64,000 bases of DNA from Streptomyces spirodelae (GCF_017676385.1 NZ_JAFFZN010000005.1:124001-188000), one strand, 5' to 3'; positions 1 to 8,691 are shown, counted from the first letter of the stretch. Translations and numbers: made by a program. Notes: generated by a model not told the origin, from the sequence alone.

Positions 1-1005
1 GCCCACGAGATCAACGATGTGGCGTTCGTCGGCGTGGTGCACCCCGAGCACGGCCCCGGCTTCGACGTGTGGGTCGGCGGCGCGCTCTCCACCAACCCCA
101 AGCTGGGCGTCCGGCTGGGCGCCTGGGTGCCCATCGAGGAGGTCGCCGACGTCCACGAGGGCGTCACCGGCATCTTCCGCGACTACGGCTACCGGCGGCT
201 GCGCAACCGCGCCCGGCTGAAGTTCCTGGTCGCCGACTGGGGCCCGGTCAAGTTCCGGCAGGTACTGGAGGACGAGTACCTGGGCCGCAAGATGACCGAC
301 GGCCCGGCTCCCGAGCAGCCGGCCCAGCAGTGGCGCGACCACATCGGCGTGCACGAGCAGAAGGACGGCCGCTACTACGTGGGCTTCGCGCCGCGCGTGG
401 GCCGGGTCGACGGTACGACGCTCAGCAAGATCGCCGACCTGGCGGAAGCACACGGTTCCGGGCGAGTGCGCACCACCGTTGAGCAGAAGATGCTGGTGCT
501 CGACGTCGAGCAGGACCAGGTGGAGTCCCTGCGCGAGGGCCTGGAGGCGCTCGATCTGACGACCCGGCCGTCCGTCTTCAGGCGCGGCACGATGGCGTGC
601 ACGGGCATCGAGTTCTGCAAGCTGGCCATCGTGGAGACCAAGGGCCGCGGCTCCTGGCTGATCGACGAACTGGAGCGCAGGCTCCCGGACTTCGACCAGC
701 CCGTCACCATCAACCTCAACGGCTGCCCCAACTCCTGCGCCCGTATCCAGGTCGCGGACATCGGGCTCAAGGGCCAGCTGGTCACCGACGCCTCGGGCAA
801 CCAGGTCGAGGGCTACCAGGTGCACCTGGGCGGCTCGCTGGGCATGGAGCCCGGCTTCGGCCGAAAGGTGCGCGGGCTGAAGGTGACCGCCGAAGAGCTT
901 CCCGACTACATCGAACGTGTGCTGCGCGCCTTCCGGGCCCAGCGCGAGGACGGCGAACGATTCGCCCAGTGGGCGGCGCGCGCGGCTGAGAGTGATCTCA
1001 AATGA
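1..1005 (+). CDS. Siroheme nitrite/sulfite reductase, C-terminal part (5' end outside window)
   Basis: The frame is open from base 1, so the N-terminus is missing; about 334 residues are visible. Ferredoxin-type nitrite/sulfite reductases carry out the six-electron reduction of sulfite to sulfide (or nitrite to ammonia) with siroheme coupled to a [4Fe-4S] cluster. The four cluster ligands are present as C-X5-C (Cys codons at 598 and 616, CTGIEFC) and C-X3-C (codons at 724 and 736, GCPNSC), with the usual spacing. A complete pattern of Arg/Lys residues for the siroheme carboxylates surrounds them. The stop overlaps the start of the next gene (ATGA). The APS reductase, ATP sulfurylase and siroheme chelatase downstream make sulfite the likely substrate. 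Family call is firm; the choice of sulfite over nitrite is inferred from context. Confidence 0.93.
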   Translation, partial: AHEINDVAFVGVVHPEHGPGFDVWVGGALSTNPKLGVRLGAWVPIEEVADVHEGVTGIFRDYGYRRLRNRARLKFLVADWGPVKFRQVLEDEYLGRKMTDGPAPEQPAQQWRDHIGVHEQKDGRYYVGFAPRVGRVDGTTLSKIADLAEAHGSGRVRTTVEQKMLVLDVEQDQVESLREGLEALDLTTRPSVFRRGTMACTGIEFCKLAIVETKGRGSWLIDELERRLPDFDQPVTINLNGCPNSCARIQVADIGLKGQLVTDASGNQVEGYQVHLGGSLGMEPGFGRKVRGLKVTAEELPDYIERVLRAFRAQREDGERFAQWAARAAESDLK

Positions 1006-1202
1006 GCGAGCGGGCCGCGCCGTTCTACTGCCCGTACTGCGGGGACGAGGATCTGCGCCCCAGTGAAGAGGAAACCGCCCCAGGGCAAGGCGCAGCGTGG
1101 GAGTGCGTCGCCTGCAACCGGGCTTTCCGGCTGAAGTTCCTCGGGCTGCTGGCCTCCGGGCTGCGGTCGGCACACTCCGACGGAGAGGACCCCACCTCAT
1201 GA
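1002..1202 (+). CDS. Small zinc-ribbon protein in the sulfate assimilation operon
   Basis: A 66-residue protein translationally coupled at both ends by 4-nt ATGA overlaps with the reductase and cysH. Two CxxC pairs are visible (CPYC near residues 10-13 and CVAC near 36-39), separated by an acidic spacer. This is the layout of a one-domain zinc ribbon or rubredoxin-like knuckle. No enzyme motif is seen. A small protein of this kind is regularly found between the reductase and cysH in Streptomyces (from memory). Its position suggests an accessory role for the reductase, for example in electron delivery or assembly, but this is inference. GC3 bias and the overlaps show that it is a real gene. 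Confidence 0.85.
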   Translation: MSERAAPFYCPYCGDEDLRPSEEETAPGQGAAWECVACNRAFRLKFLGLLASGLRSAHSDGEDPTS

Positions 1203-1915
1203 GCACCGCGCACATAACGGAGCAGCGCTCTCCCGAGGAGCTGCGGTCGCTGGCCGAGCAGGCGGGCCGGGACTTCGAGGAGGCCGACGCGCTGGAGGTG
1301 CTGCGCTGGGCCGCCGAGACCTTCGGGCACCGGTTCTGCGTCACCTCCTCCATGGAGGACGCCGTGGTCGCCCACCTGGCCTCCCGGGTCTTCCCGGGCG
1401 TCCGCGTGGTCTTCCTGGACACCGGCTACCACTTCCCGGAGACCATCGGCACCCGGGACGCCGTCGAGGCCGTGATGGACGTGGAGGTCATCACCCTCAC
1501 GCCCCGCCGGACGGTCGCCGAGCAGGATGCCGAGTACGGCCCCAGGCTGCACGACCGCGACCCCGACCTGTGCTGCGCGCTGCGCAAGGTGCAGCCGCTG
1601 GAGGAAGGGCTGCGCGGGTACGACGCGTGGGCCACCGGGCTGCGCCGCGAGGAGTCCCCGACCCGGGCGAACACCCCGGTGGTCGGCTGGGACGAGAAGC
1701 GGCAGAAGGTCAAGGTCTCCCCCATCGCCCGCTGGACCCAGCAGGACGTGGAGGACTACATCGCCGAGCACGGCGTACTGACCAACCCGCTGCTGTCCGA
1801 CGGCTACGCCTCCATCGGCTGCTCCCCCTGCACCCGCCGTGTACTGGCGGGTGAGGACGCGCGCGCCGGACGCTGGGCCGGCAGCGGCAAGACCGAGTGC
1901 GGGCTGCACCTGTGA
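1199..1915 (+). CDS. cysH: Adenylyl-sulfate (APS) reductase, thioredoxin-dependent
   Basis: 238 residues, starting at the ATG that overlaps the previous stop. It reduces activated sulfate to sulfite using thioredoxin. The iron-sulfur signature of APS reductases is complete: adjacent Cys125-Cys126 (LCCALRK) and a C-X2-C at Cys208 and Cys211 (GCSPC). The catalytic cysteine lies in the C-terminal ECGLHL tail (about residue 234). PAPS-type enzymes such as the E. coli one lack the CC...CxxC set, so this protein is expected to use APS directly. The PP-loop nucleotide-binding N-terminal half (SSMEDAVVAHL) is also clear. It forms one operon with the genes on both sides. The APS kinase gene cysC follows, so both APS and PAPS can be made. 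Confidence 0.95.
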   Translation: MSTAHITEQRSPEELRSLAEQAGRDFEEADALEVLRWAAETFGHRFCVTSSMEDAVVAHLASRVFPGVRVVFLDTGYHFPETIGTRDAVEAVMDVEVITLTPRRTVAEQDAEYGPRLHDRDPDLCCALRKVQPLEEGLRGYDAWATGLRREESPTRANTPVVGWDEKRQKVKVSPIARWTQQDVEDYIAEHGVLTNPLLSDGYASIGCSPCTRRVLAGEDARAGRWAGSGKTECGLHL

Positions 1916-1961
1916 GGGCCCGGGTTCAGCCAACAGGACCGGAAAAGGAGGGGCGAGACCG

Positions 1962-2504
1962 ATGAGCGAGGCACGCGGCGCCACCGTGTGGCTGACCGGC
2001 CTGCCGAGTGCGGGCAAGACGACGATCGCCACGGCGCTCGCCGAGCTGCTGCGCGGCGAGGGACGCCGGACCGAGGTCCTGGACGGCGACGAGATCCGCA
2101 CCTTCCTCTCCGCCGGCCTCGGCTTCTCCCGTACCGACCGGGACACCAATGTGCAGCGCATCGGCTTCGTCTCCGAACTGCTGGCCTCGCACGGGGTGAT
2201 CGTGCTGGTACCGGTCATCGCCCCGTACGCGGACAGCAGGGAGGCGGTGCGCAAGCGCCATATGGCCGAGGGCACGCCGTATCTGGAGATCCATGTGGCC
2301 ACGCCGGTCGAGGTGTGCTCACAGCGCGATGTGAAGGGCCTCTACGCGAAGCAGGCCGCCGGCGAACTGAGCGGGCTGACGGGTGTCGACGACCCCTACG
2401 AGGAGCCGGCCGACCCGGATCTGCGCCTTGAGACACACGGGCGCGCCGTGGCGGAGTCCGCCACGGCGCTGCACACCTTGCTGAAGGAGAGGGGACTGCT
2501 ATGA
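1962..2504 (+). CDS. cysC: Adenylyl-sulfate kinase
   Basis: 180 residues. The ATG is placed 7-8 nt after a strong ribosome-binding site (GGAAAAGGAGG, around 1941-1951). Longer open frames upstream lack such a site. CysC phosphorylates APS to PAPS, the sulfate donor for sulfotransferases and PAPS reductases. The Walker A loop GLPSAGKTT covers residues 13-21. DGDEIR, the FSRTDRDTN segment and the YAKQAAGEL region are typical APS-kinase substrate motifs. Length fits the stand-alone bacterial kinase. The last codon overlaps the cysD start (ATGA). Because the neighbouring CysH looks APS-specific, PAPS from this enzyme may mainly serve sulfation, or may be a regulatory branch. Confidence 0.96.
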   Translation: MSEARGATVWLTGLPSAGKTTIATALAELLRGEGRRTEVLDGDEIRTFLSAGLGFSRTDRDTNVQRIGFVSELLASHGVIVLVPVIAPYADSREAVRKRHMAEGTPYLEIHVATPVEVCSQRDVKGLYAKQAAGELSGLTGVDDPYEEPADPDLRLETHGRAVAESATALHTLLKERGLL

Positions 2505-3436
2505 CCACGGCGGTGACCGCACCGGAGGAGACCGACAACCCCTTCGCGCTGAGCCACCTGGACGCGCTGGAGTCGGAGGCGGTGCACATCTTCCGCGAGG
2601 TCGCGGGCGAGTTCGAGCGCCCGGTGATCCTCTTCTCCGGTGGCAAGGACTCCATCGTCATGCTGCACCTGGCGCTGAAGGCTTTTCAGCCGGCGCCGCT
2701 GCCCTTCGGGCTGCTGCACGTCGACACCGGGCACAACTTCCCCGAGGTGCTGCGCTTCCGGGACGCGACGGTGGCCGAGCACGGGCTGCGGCTGTACGTA
2801 GCCTCGGTGCAGCAGTACATCGACAACGGCACGCTGCGCGAGCGCCCCGACGGGACCCGCAACCCGCTGCAGACGCTGCCGCTGCTGGAGGCCATCAACG
2901 AGCACCGCTTCGACGCGGTCTTCGGCGGCGGTCGCCGGGACGAGGAGAAGGCGCGCGCCAAGGAGCGGGTCTTCTCGCTGCGGGACGAGTTCGGCGGCTG
3001 GGACCCGCGCCGGCAGCGCCCCGAGCTGTGGCAGCTCTACAACGGCCGGCACGCTCCCGGTGAGCATGTGCGGGTCTTCCCGCTGTCCAACTGGACCGAG
3101 CTGGATGTGTGGCAGTACATCGCGCGGGAGAAGATCGAGCTCCCCTCGATCTACTACGCGCACGAGCGGGAGGTCTTCTCCCGCTCCGGGATGTGGCTGG
3201 CACCCGGTGAGTGGGGCGGCCCCAAGGACGGCGAGCGGGTCGAGAAGCGCCTGGTGCGCTACCGCACCGTCGGCGACATGTCCTGCACCGGCGCCGTCGA
3301 CTCGGACGCGGACACGGTGGAGAAGGTGATCGCCGAGATCGCCGCCTCCCGGCTGACCGAGCGCGGCGCCACCCGCGCCGACGACAAGCTCTCCGAAGCC
3401 GCGATGGAAGACCGCAAGCGGGAAGGCTACTTCTAG
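2501..3436 (+). CDS. cysD: Sulfate adenylyltransferase subunit 2
   Basis: 311 residues, beginning inside the last codons of cysC. CysD is the catalytic PP-loop subunit that adenylates sulfate with ATP to give APS and pyrophosphate; CysN couples this to GTP hydrolysis. The PP-loop SGGKDSIVMLHLA is at about residues 48-60. The family segments GHNFPEV, FGGGRRDEEKARAKER and FPLSNWTELDVW follow in the expected order, and the protein ends with the typical KREGYF tail. cysN starts 3 nt after the stop, so the two subunits are co-translated. Confidence 0.97.
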   Translation: MTTAVTAPEETDNPFALSHLDALESEAVHIFREVAGEFERPVILFSGGKDSIVMLHLALKAFQPAPLPFGLLHVDTGHNFPEVLRFRDATVAEHGLRLYVASVQQYIDNGTLRERPDGTRNPLQTLPLLEAINEHRFDAVFGGGRRDEEKARAKERVFSLRDEFGGWDPRRQRPELWQLYNGRHAPGEHVRVFPLSNWTELDVWQYIAREKIELPSIYYAHEREVFSRSGMWLAPGEWGGPKDGERVEKRLVRYRTVGDMSCTGAVDSDADTVEKVIAEIAASRLTERGATRADDKLSEAAMEDRKREGYF

Positions 3437-3439
3437 ACG

Positions 3440-4792
3440 ATGAGCACCACAGCCGACACAGCCCTTGCCGCCGAAGCGCTGGCGGCCACCTCGCTGCTGC
3501 GGTTCGCCACCGCCGGAAGCGTCGACGACGGCAAGTCCACCCTGGTGGGCCGCCTGCTGCACGACTCCAAGTCGGTGCTGACCGACCAGCTGGAGGCCGT
3601 CTCGCGGGCCTCGCAGGCGCGCGGCCAGGAGGCACCGGACCTGGCGCTGCTCACCGACGGGCTGCGGGCCGAGCGCGAGCAGGGCATCACCATCGACGTG
3701 GCCTACCGCTACTTCGCCACCCCCAGACGGCGGTTCATCCTCGCCGACACCCCGGGGCATGTGCAGTACACCCGGAACATGGTCACCGGCGCCTCCACCG
3801 CCGAGCTGGCCGTCGTGCTGGTGGACGCCCGCAACGGCGTGGTCGAGCAGACCCGCAGGCACGCCGCCGTGGCCGCGCTGCTGCGCGTCCCGCACGTGGT
3901 GCTGGCCGTCAACAAGATGGACCTGGTGGGCTACGCCGAGGACGTCTTCGCCGCGATCGCGGACGAGTTCTCCGGCTACGCCACCTCGCTGGGCGTGCCC
4001 GAGGTGACCACCATCCCGATCTCCGCACTGGAGGGCGACAACGTGGTCACCCCCTCCGCGCACATGGACTGGTACAGCGGGCCGACCGTTCTGGAGCACC
4101 TGGAGACCGTCCCGGTCACCCACGACCCGACCGACGACCCGGCGCGCTTCCCGGTGCAGTACGTCATCCGGCCGCAGACCGCGGAGCACCCCGACTACCG
4201 CGGCTACGCGGGCCAGTTGGCCTCCGGTGTGCTGCGCGTCGGCGACCGTGTCACGGTGCACCCGTCGGGCCGCTCCAGCACCATCGAGGCGATCGACGCG
4301 CTGGGCGAGTCGGTGGACGTCGCCTGGGCTCCGCAGTCGGTCACCATCCGGCTCGCCGACGACCTGGACATCTCGCGCGGCGATCTGATCGCACCCGCCG
4401 AGGCGGCGCTGCGGCCCAGCCAGGATCTGACCGCCACTGTCTGCCATCTGCACGACCGGCCGCTCAAGCCCGGCGACCGGGTGCTGCTCAAGCACACCAC
4501 CCGCACCGTCAAGGCCATCGTCAAACAGATCCCCACCCGGCTGACCCTGGCCGACCTCTCGCACCACCCGGCCCCCGGCGAGCTGGCCGCCAACGACATC
4601 GGCCGCGTCGTGCTGCGCACCGCTGAGGCGCTGCCCGTCGACCCGTACGCGAGCTCCCGGCGCACCGGCTCCTTCCTGCTGATCGACCCTGCCGACGGCT
4701 CCACGCTGACGGCCGGTATGGCCGGTGAGGCGTTCGCCGGCGCGCAGGTGGCGACCGCCGATGCGCCCGAAGACGACGGCTGGGATTTCTAG
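3440..4792 (+). CDS. cysN: Sulfate adenylyltransferase subunit 1 (GTPase)
   Basis: 450 residues. An EF-Tu-like GTPase that drives APS formation by CysD. GTP-binding motifs are in order: G1 GSVDDGKST (about residues 27-35), G2/G3 with ITIDVAYRYF and DTPGHVQYT, and G4 NKMD, followed by the two beta-barrel domains. The protein ends after the barrel domains with no fused APS kinase, which fits the separate cysC upstream. A short run of about 170 bases without a convincing gene follows before the importer genes. Confidence 0.97.
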   Translation: MSTTADTALAAEALAATSLLRFATAGSVDDGKSTLVGRLLHDSKSVLTDQLEAVSRASQARGQEAPDLALLTDGLRAEREQGITIDVAYRYFATPRRRFILADTPGHVQYTRNMVTGASTAELAVVLVDARNGVVEQTRRHAAVAALLRVPHVVLAVNKMDLVGYAEDVFAAIADEFSGYATSLGVPEVTTIPISALEGDNVVTPSAHMDWYSGPTVLEHLETVPVTHDPTDDPARFPVQYVIRPQTAEHPDYRGYAGQLASGVLRVGDRVTVHPSGRSSTIEAIDALGESVDVAWAPQSVTIRLADDLDISRGDLIAPAEAALRPSQDLTATVCHLHDRPLKPGDRVLLKHTTRTVKAIVKQIPTRLTLADLSHHPAPGELAANDIGRVVLRTAEALPVDPYASSRRTGSFLLIDPADGSTLTAGMAGEAFAGAQVATADAPEDDGWDF

Positions 4793-4966
4793 GCCCATGA
4801 GCATCCCAGGAGAGGTCTTCTCGACGTTCGACCAGACCGGTGGCCGCATCGGCAGCGGCGCACGCGGCAGCGGCCAGGGCGGAGTGGGGCGATGCCGGCG
4901 GTGACGAGCGTGCGTCCGTACGCCCTTCCCGTCCGCGCCCCCTTCCGCTACCGAGAGGACCCCTCC

Positions 4967-6097
4967 ATGCCCCCTGTCCGCCCTGCGAGGTCACGCCACG
5001 CGCGGCGTGCCCTCACCGCCCTGGTGGCCCTTCCGGTGCTGCTGGCCGCCGTCGGCTGCGGCTACGGCTCCAAGGCCGTGGAGAGCGGCGACCCGGAGCC
5101 CGTGGGCGGCAAGAAGGTCGACGGGCTCGACGAGGTGAAGGTCGGCTACTTCCCCAACGTCACCCACGCCACGCCTCTGGTGGGGCTGCGCTCCGGCGGC
5201 CCGATCCCGAAGGAGCTGGGCGGCACCAGGCTCAGGACCCAGGTCTTCAACGCGGGCCCCTCCGCGATCGAGGCGCTCAACGCCAAGGCCGTGGACATGG
5301 CCTGGGTGGGCCCCTCGCCCTCCGTCAACGGATACGTCAAGTCCAAGGGCAGGAACCTGCGCATCGTCGGGGGCGCGACCTCCGGCGGGGTCTCGCTCGT
5401 CGTGGACCCGGAGAAGGTCACGTCGCTCGAAGACCTCAAGGGCAAGAAGATCGCCACCCCGCAGCTGGGCAACACCCAGGACGTCGCCCTGCTGCACTAC
5501 CTCAAGGGCAAGGGCATCGAGGTCGACCACGAGACGGGCGAGGGTGAGACCTCGGTGCTGCGGCAGGACAACAGGGAGATACCCACCACCTTCCAGCAGG
5601 GCGGCATCGACGGCGCATGGGTGCCCGAGCCGACGGCCTCCAAGCTCCGCAGCGAGGGCGGAAAGACCCTGCTGGACGAGAAGAAGCTGTGGAAGGGCGG
5701 AGAGTTCGTCACCACCAACCTGGTGGTGCGCCAGGACTTCCTCGAAGACCACCCGGACGCGGTCGAGGCGGTGCTGCGCGGCTCCGTCAAGACCAACGCG
5801 TGGATACGCGAGCATCCCGGGCCGGCCAAGAAGTACATCAACGACGCGCTCCAGCGGGACGCGGGCAAGCGGCTGCCGGACAAGGTGCTCGACGCGGCGT
5901 TCGCCCGGATCGACGTCACGGACGACCCGCTGGCCGCGACGCTGCGCGAGCAGGCGGACGACGCGGCCTCGGTGGGCCTGCTGGAGAACGCGGACCTGGC
6001 GGGGATCTACGACCTCGACCCGCTGAACCGGGTCCTCAGGAGCGAGGGCCGCCCCACTGTGACCGATGCCGGGCTGGGCCGGGACGAGAGCCCATGA
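4967..6097 (+). CDS. Sulfonate/sulfate-ester ABC transporter lipoprotein (SsuA-like)
   Basis: 376 residues from the ATG that lies 7 nt after GAGAGGA; an earlier in-frame ATG at 4892 lacks this site and would spoil the signal peptide. The N-terminus is Arg-rich, then hydrophobic, ending in a lipobox (VLLAAVGC), so the protein is anchored outside the membrane as a lipoprotein. The body shows the NMT1/SsuA fold pattern: KVGYFPNVTHA near the start, the FNAGPSAIEAL segment, and LDPLNRVL near the end. It captures the substrate for the permease and ATPase encoded next. The stop overlaps an ATG at 6094. Context with cys genes favours an organic sulfonate or sulfate ester; a nitrate or taurine substrate cannot be excluded by sequence. 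Confidence 0.88.
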   Translation: MPPVRPARSRHARRALTALVALPVLLAAVGCGYGSKAVESGDPEPVGGKKVDGLDEVKVGYFPNVTHATPLVGLRSGGPIPKELGGTRLRTQVFNAGPSAIEALNAKAVDMAWVGPSPSVNGYVKSKGRNLRIVGGATSGGVSLVVDPEKVTSLEDLKGKKIATPQLGNTQDVALLHYLKGKGIEVDHETGEGETSVLRQDNREIPTTFQQGGIDGAWVPEPTASKLRSEGGKTLLDEKKLWKGGEFVTTNLVVRQDFLEDHPDAVEAVLRGSVKTNAWIREHPGPAKKYINDALQRDAGKRLPDKVLDAAFARIDVTDDPLAATLREQADDAASVGLLENADLAGIYDLDPLNRVLRSEGRPTVTDAGLGRDESP

Positions 6098-6117
6098 CCA
6101 CTACAGGAGGTGAACCG

Positions 6118-6873
6118 GTGACCGTCACCACGCCCATACCCGCCGCCACCCGTATCGCGGGTGTCTCCAAGACGTTCGGCAAGCAGCACGTGCTGGACGA
6201 CATCACCCTCGATGTCGCCGACGGCGAGTTCGTCACGCTGCTGGGCGCCTCGGGCTGCGGCAAGAGCACCCTGCTCAACCTCGTGGCCGGACTCGACACC
6301 CCCACCTCGGGTACCGTGGAGGTGCCCGGCGGACGCCCGGCGCTGATGTTCCAGGAGCACGCGCTGTTCCCCTGGCTGACCGCGGGCAAGAACATCGAAC
6401 TGGCCCTCAAGCTGCGTGGCATGCCCAAGGCGGACCGCCCGGCTGAGGCCGAGCGGCTGCTGGAGCTCGTACGGCTCAAGGGCGCGTACCGCAAGCGGGT
6501 GCACGAGCTGTCCGGGGGGATGCGGCAGCGTGTGGCGCTCGCCCGCGCGCTGGCCCAGGACAGCAAGCTGCTGCTGATGGACGAGCCGTTCGCGGCGCTG
6601 GACGCCATCACCCGGGACGTCCTCCACGAGGAGTTGACCCGCATCTGGTCGGAGACGAACGTCGCCGTCCTGTTCGTCACGCACAACGTCCGGGAGGCCG
6701 TCCGCCTGGCCCAGCGCGTGGTGCTGCTCTCCTCCCGGCCCGGGCGGATCGCCCGCGAGTGGGAGGTCGGCATTCCGCACCCGCGCCGGATCGAGGACGC
6801 GGACGTGGCCGGGCTGTCCGTCGAGATCACCGAACAGCTCCGGGGGGAGATCCGCCGTCATGGCCAGCACTGA
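6118..6873 (+). CDS. Sulfonate-type ABC transporter ATP-binding protein (SsuB-like)
   Basis: 251 residues from GTG 6118. An in-frame ATG exists at 6094, but the perfect AGGAGGTGA site (6105-6113) lies between the two and points to the GTG. Walker A (GASGCGKST), Q-loop (FQEHALFPWL), signature (LSGGMRQR), Walker B (LLLMDEP) and the switch His (VTHNVREA) are all present. This is a complete nitrate/sulfonate/taurine-type ATPase that powers import through the following permease. Its end overlaps the permease gene by 14 nt. Confidence 0.92.
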   Translation: MTVTTPIPAATRIAGVSKTFGKQHVLDDITLDVADGEFVTLLGASGCGKSTLLNLVAGLDTPTSGTVEVPGGRPALMFQEHALFPWLTAGKNIELALKLRGMPKADRPAEAERLLELVRLKGAYRKRVHELSGGMRQRVALARALAQDSKLLLMDEPFAALDAITRDVLHEELTRIWSETNVAVLFVTHNVREAVRLAQRVVLLSSRPGRIAREWEVGIPHPRRIEDADVAGLSVEITEQLRGEIRRHGQH

Positions 6874-7855
6874 GACACAGCCGAAGACAGCCGGCGCCGA
6901 AGGCGCGGAGGCCACCACCGCACCGGCCACCACCGTGCCGACTGCCGTCGAGACCGGGGCCGAGCGTGCCGAGACCGGAGCCGAGCGTGCCGAGGCAGCG
7001 GCCGGGAACGATCTGGCGGGGCTCGAAGCGGGGCTCGACGCGCTCGACACCCGCACCACCGACCGCACCCCGCTGCCGGTCCTGCTACGCCGCAAGGCGC
7101 TGCCCCCGCTGGTGGCCGTCGTCCTCGTACTGGGCCTGTGGCAGGCCGCTTTCGCGCTGCACCTGAAGCCGGACTACCAGCTGCCGAGCCCGTTGATGGT
7201 GTGGGACGCGCTGGCCGAGGAGTGGTACAAGGGCACGATTCTCGGCGTCATCTGGCAGAGCGTCTCGCGCGGCGCGCTGGGCTTCGCGGTTGCGCTGCTG
7301 GTAGGTACGCCGCTGGGACTGCTGGTGGCCAGGGTGCGGCCGGTGCGCGCTGCCATCGGGCCGATCCTGTCCGGGCTGCAGTCCCTGCCGTCGGTGGCGT
7401 GGGTGCCCGCCGCGATCATCTGGTTCGGGCTGACGGACGCGACGATCTACGCCGTGGTGCTCCTCGGCGCCGTACCCTCGATCGCCAACGGGCTGGTCGC
7501 GGGCGTCGACCGCATCGATCCGCTCCACCTGCGTGCCGGAAAGGTACTCGGCGCCACCGGACTGCGCGGCATACGGCACGTCCTGCTGCCCGCCGCGCTG
7601 CCGGGCTACATCTCCGGGCTCAAGCAGGGCTGGGCGTTCTCCTGGCGGTCCCTGATGGCGGCCGAACTCATCGCCACCTCGCCGGAGCTGGGCGTGGGGC
7701 TGGGCAGGCTGCTGGAAACCGGACGCTCCTACCAGGACATGCCGCTGGTGCTCGGTGCCATCCTGCTCATCCTGCTGGTGGGCATCGGTATCGAACTGCT
7801 CATCTTCGCACCCGTGGAGCGGCGGGTGCTGCGCCACCGGGGGCTGCTGCGCTGA
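6860..7855 (+). CDS. Sulfonate-type ABC transporter permease (SsuC-like)
   Basis: 331 residues. The membrane part has about six hydrophobic segments and the permease loop that contacts the ATPase (LRAGKVLGATGLRGIRHVLLP). The first 75 residues or so are hydrophilic and low in complexity, rich in Ala, Thr and Glu, with an imperfect repeat of ETGAERA near residues 34-48. Typical SsuC proteins are about 250-280 residues, so this is a cytoplasmic N-terminal extension. No better in-frame start with a ribosome-binding site is seen before the first membrane segment. The stop overlaps the chelatase start (TGATG). Confidence 0.9.
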   Translation: MASTETQPKTAGAEGAEATTAPATTVPTAVETGAERAETGAERAEAAAGNDLAGLEAGLDALDTRTTDRTPLPVLLRRKALPPLVAVVLVLGLWQAAFALHLKPDYQLPSPLMVWDALAEEWYKGTILGVIWQSVSRGALGFAVALLVGTPLGLLVARVRPVRAAIGPILSGLQSLPSVAWVPAAIIWFGLTDATIYAVVLLGAVPSIANGLVAGVDRIDPLHLRAGKVLGATGLRGIRHVLLPAALPGYISGLKQGWAFSWRSLMAAELIATSPELGVGLGRLLETGRSYQDMPLVLGAILLILLVGIGIELLIFAPVERRVLRHRGLLR

Positions 7856-8691
7856 TGGTCCACGCGCCACTGACCACCGCCCCCGGAGGGGCACCCGCCG
7901 CTGCCGGAGGGCCTCCCGCGCTGCTGCTGGTCGCGCACGGCAGCCGCGACCCCCGGCACGCCGCGACGGTCACCACGCTCACGGCGCGAGTGCGGCGGCT
8001 GCTGCCCGGCGTCCGGGTGGAGGCGGCCTATCTGGACTTCGACGTACCGTCGGTGCACGGAGCGCTGGGACGGCTGTACGCGGACGGCGTACGCGAGGTC
8101 GTCGCCGTCCCACTGCTCCTGACCCGGGCCTTCCACGCCAAGACCGACATCCCAGCGGTGCTGGCCGAGGCGACCTCGGCGCTGCCGGATCTGGCCGTCC
8201 GGCAGGCCGAGGTGCTGGGCCCGCACCCCCTGCTGACCGCAGCGCTGGAGCGGCGGCTGCGCGCGGCCGGGCTGTCGCCCGGTGCCGCGCCCACGACCGG
8301 CGTCGTCCTGGCGTCCGCCGGTTCCTCGGACCCGGAGGCGAGCGCAGTGATCGCTGAAATCGCGCGGGAGTGGCGGCGTACCACCGGTTGGTGTGCCGTG
8401 CGGCCTGCGTTCGCCTCCGCTGCTCAACCCCGTACGGCGGACGCCGTACGGGGGCTGCGGGCCGCGGGCGTCCGCCGGGTGGTGGTTGCCCCGTATGTTC
8501 TGGCCCCTGGTCGGCTTCCTGACCGGATCGCGGCCGGGGCTCGCGAGGGCGGGGCCGATGTCCTCGCCCCCGTGCTGGGCGCAGCACCGGAAGTGGCCCG
8601 CGTGGTCGCGGAGCGCTACAAGCGGTGTCCCTTCACGTTGCCCGCGCCCGGCATGGGGGCTGCGCTTGCCCACCCTGCGCCCCTGGGGTAG
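7855..8691 (+). CDS. Sirohydrochlorin ferrochelatase/cobaltochelatase (CbiX/SirB type)
   Basis: 278 residues; the ATG overlaps the previous TGA. CbiX-type chelatases insert Fe2+ or Co2+ into sirohydrochlorin. Iron insertion gives siroheme, the cofactor of the reductase at the start of this operon, so that is the favoured role. The metal-binding motif VAHGSRDP is near residue 30, FHAKTDIP follows in the first half, and a second chelatase half ends with GRLPDRIAAGARE. Length fits the two-lobed form. The last residues (GAALAHPAPLG) are encoded by a dispersed GC-rich element that recurs at 22098-22120, so the natural C-terminus has probably been rewritten. It is the last gene of the sulfur operon. 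Confidence 0.9.
   Translation: MVHAPLTTAPGGAPAAAGGPPALLLVAHGSRDPRHAATVTTLTARVRRLLPGVRVEAAYLDFDVPSVHGALGRLYADGVREVVAVPLLLTRAFHAKTDIPAVLAEATSALPDLAVRQAEVLGPHPLLTAALERRLRAAGLSPGAAPTTGVVLASAGSSDPEASAVIAEIAREWRRTTGWCAVRPAFASAAQPRTADAVRGLRAAGVRRVVVAPYVLAPGRLPDRIAAGAREGGADVLAPVLGAAPEVARVVAERYKRCPFTLPAPGMGAALAHPAPLG

Noticed and set aside
2396-4849. 817-residue open frame on the minus strand across cysD and cysN
   Set aside because: Antisense shadow of two certain genes; composition is Gly/Val/Arg-rich repeats with no domain, typical of high-GC antisense frames.
4797-4904. 35-codon ORF MSIPGEVFSTFDQ... after cysN
   Set aside because: The start is 4 bases after cysN and could be coupled, but there is no ribosome-binding site, no motif and no recalled conservation; too weak to call.
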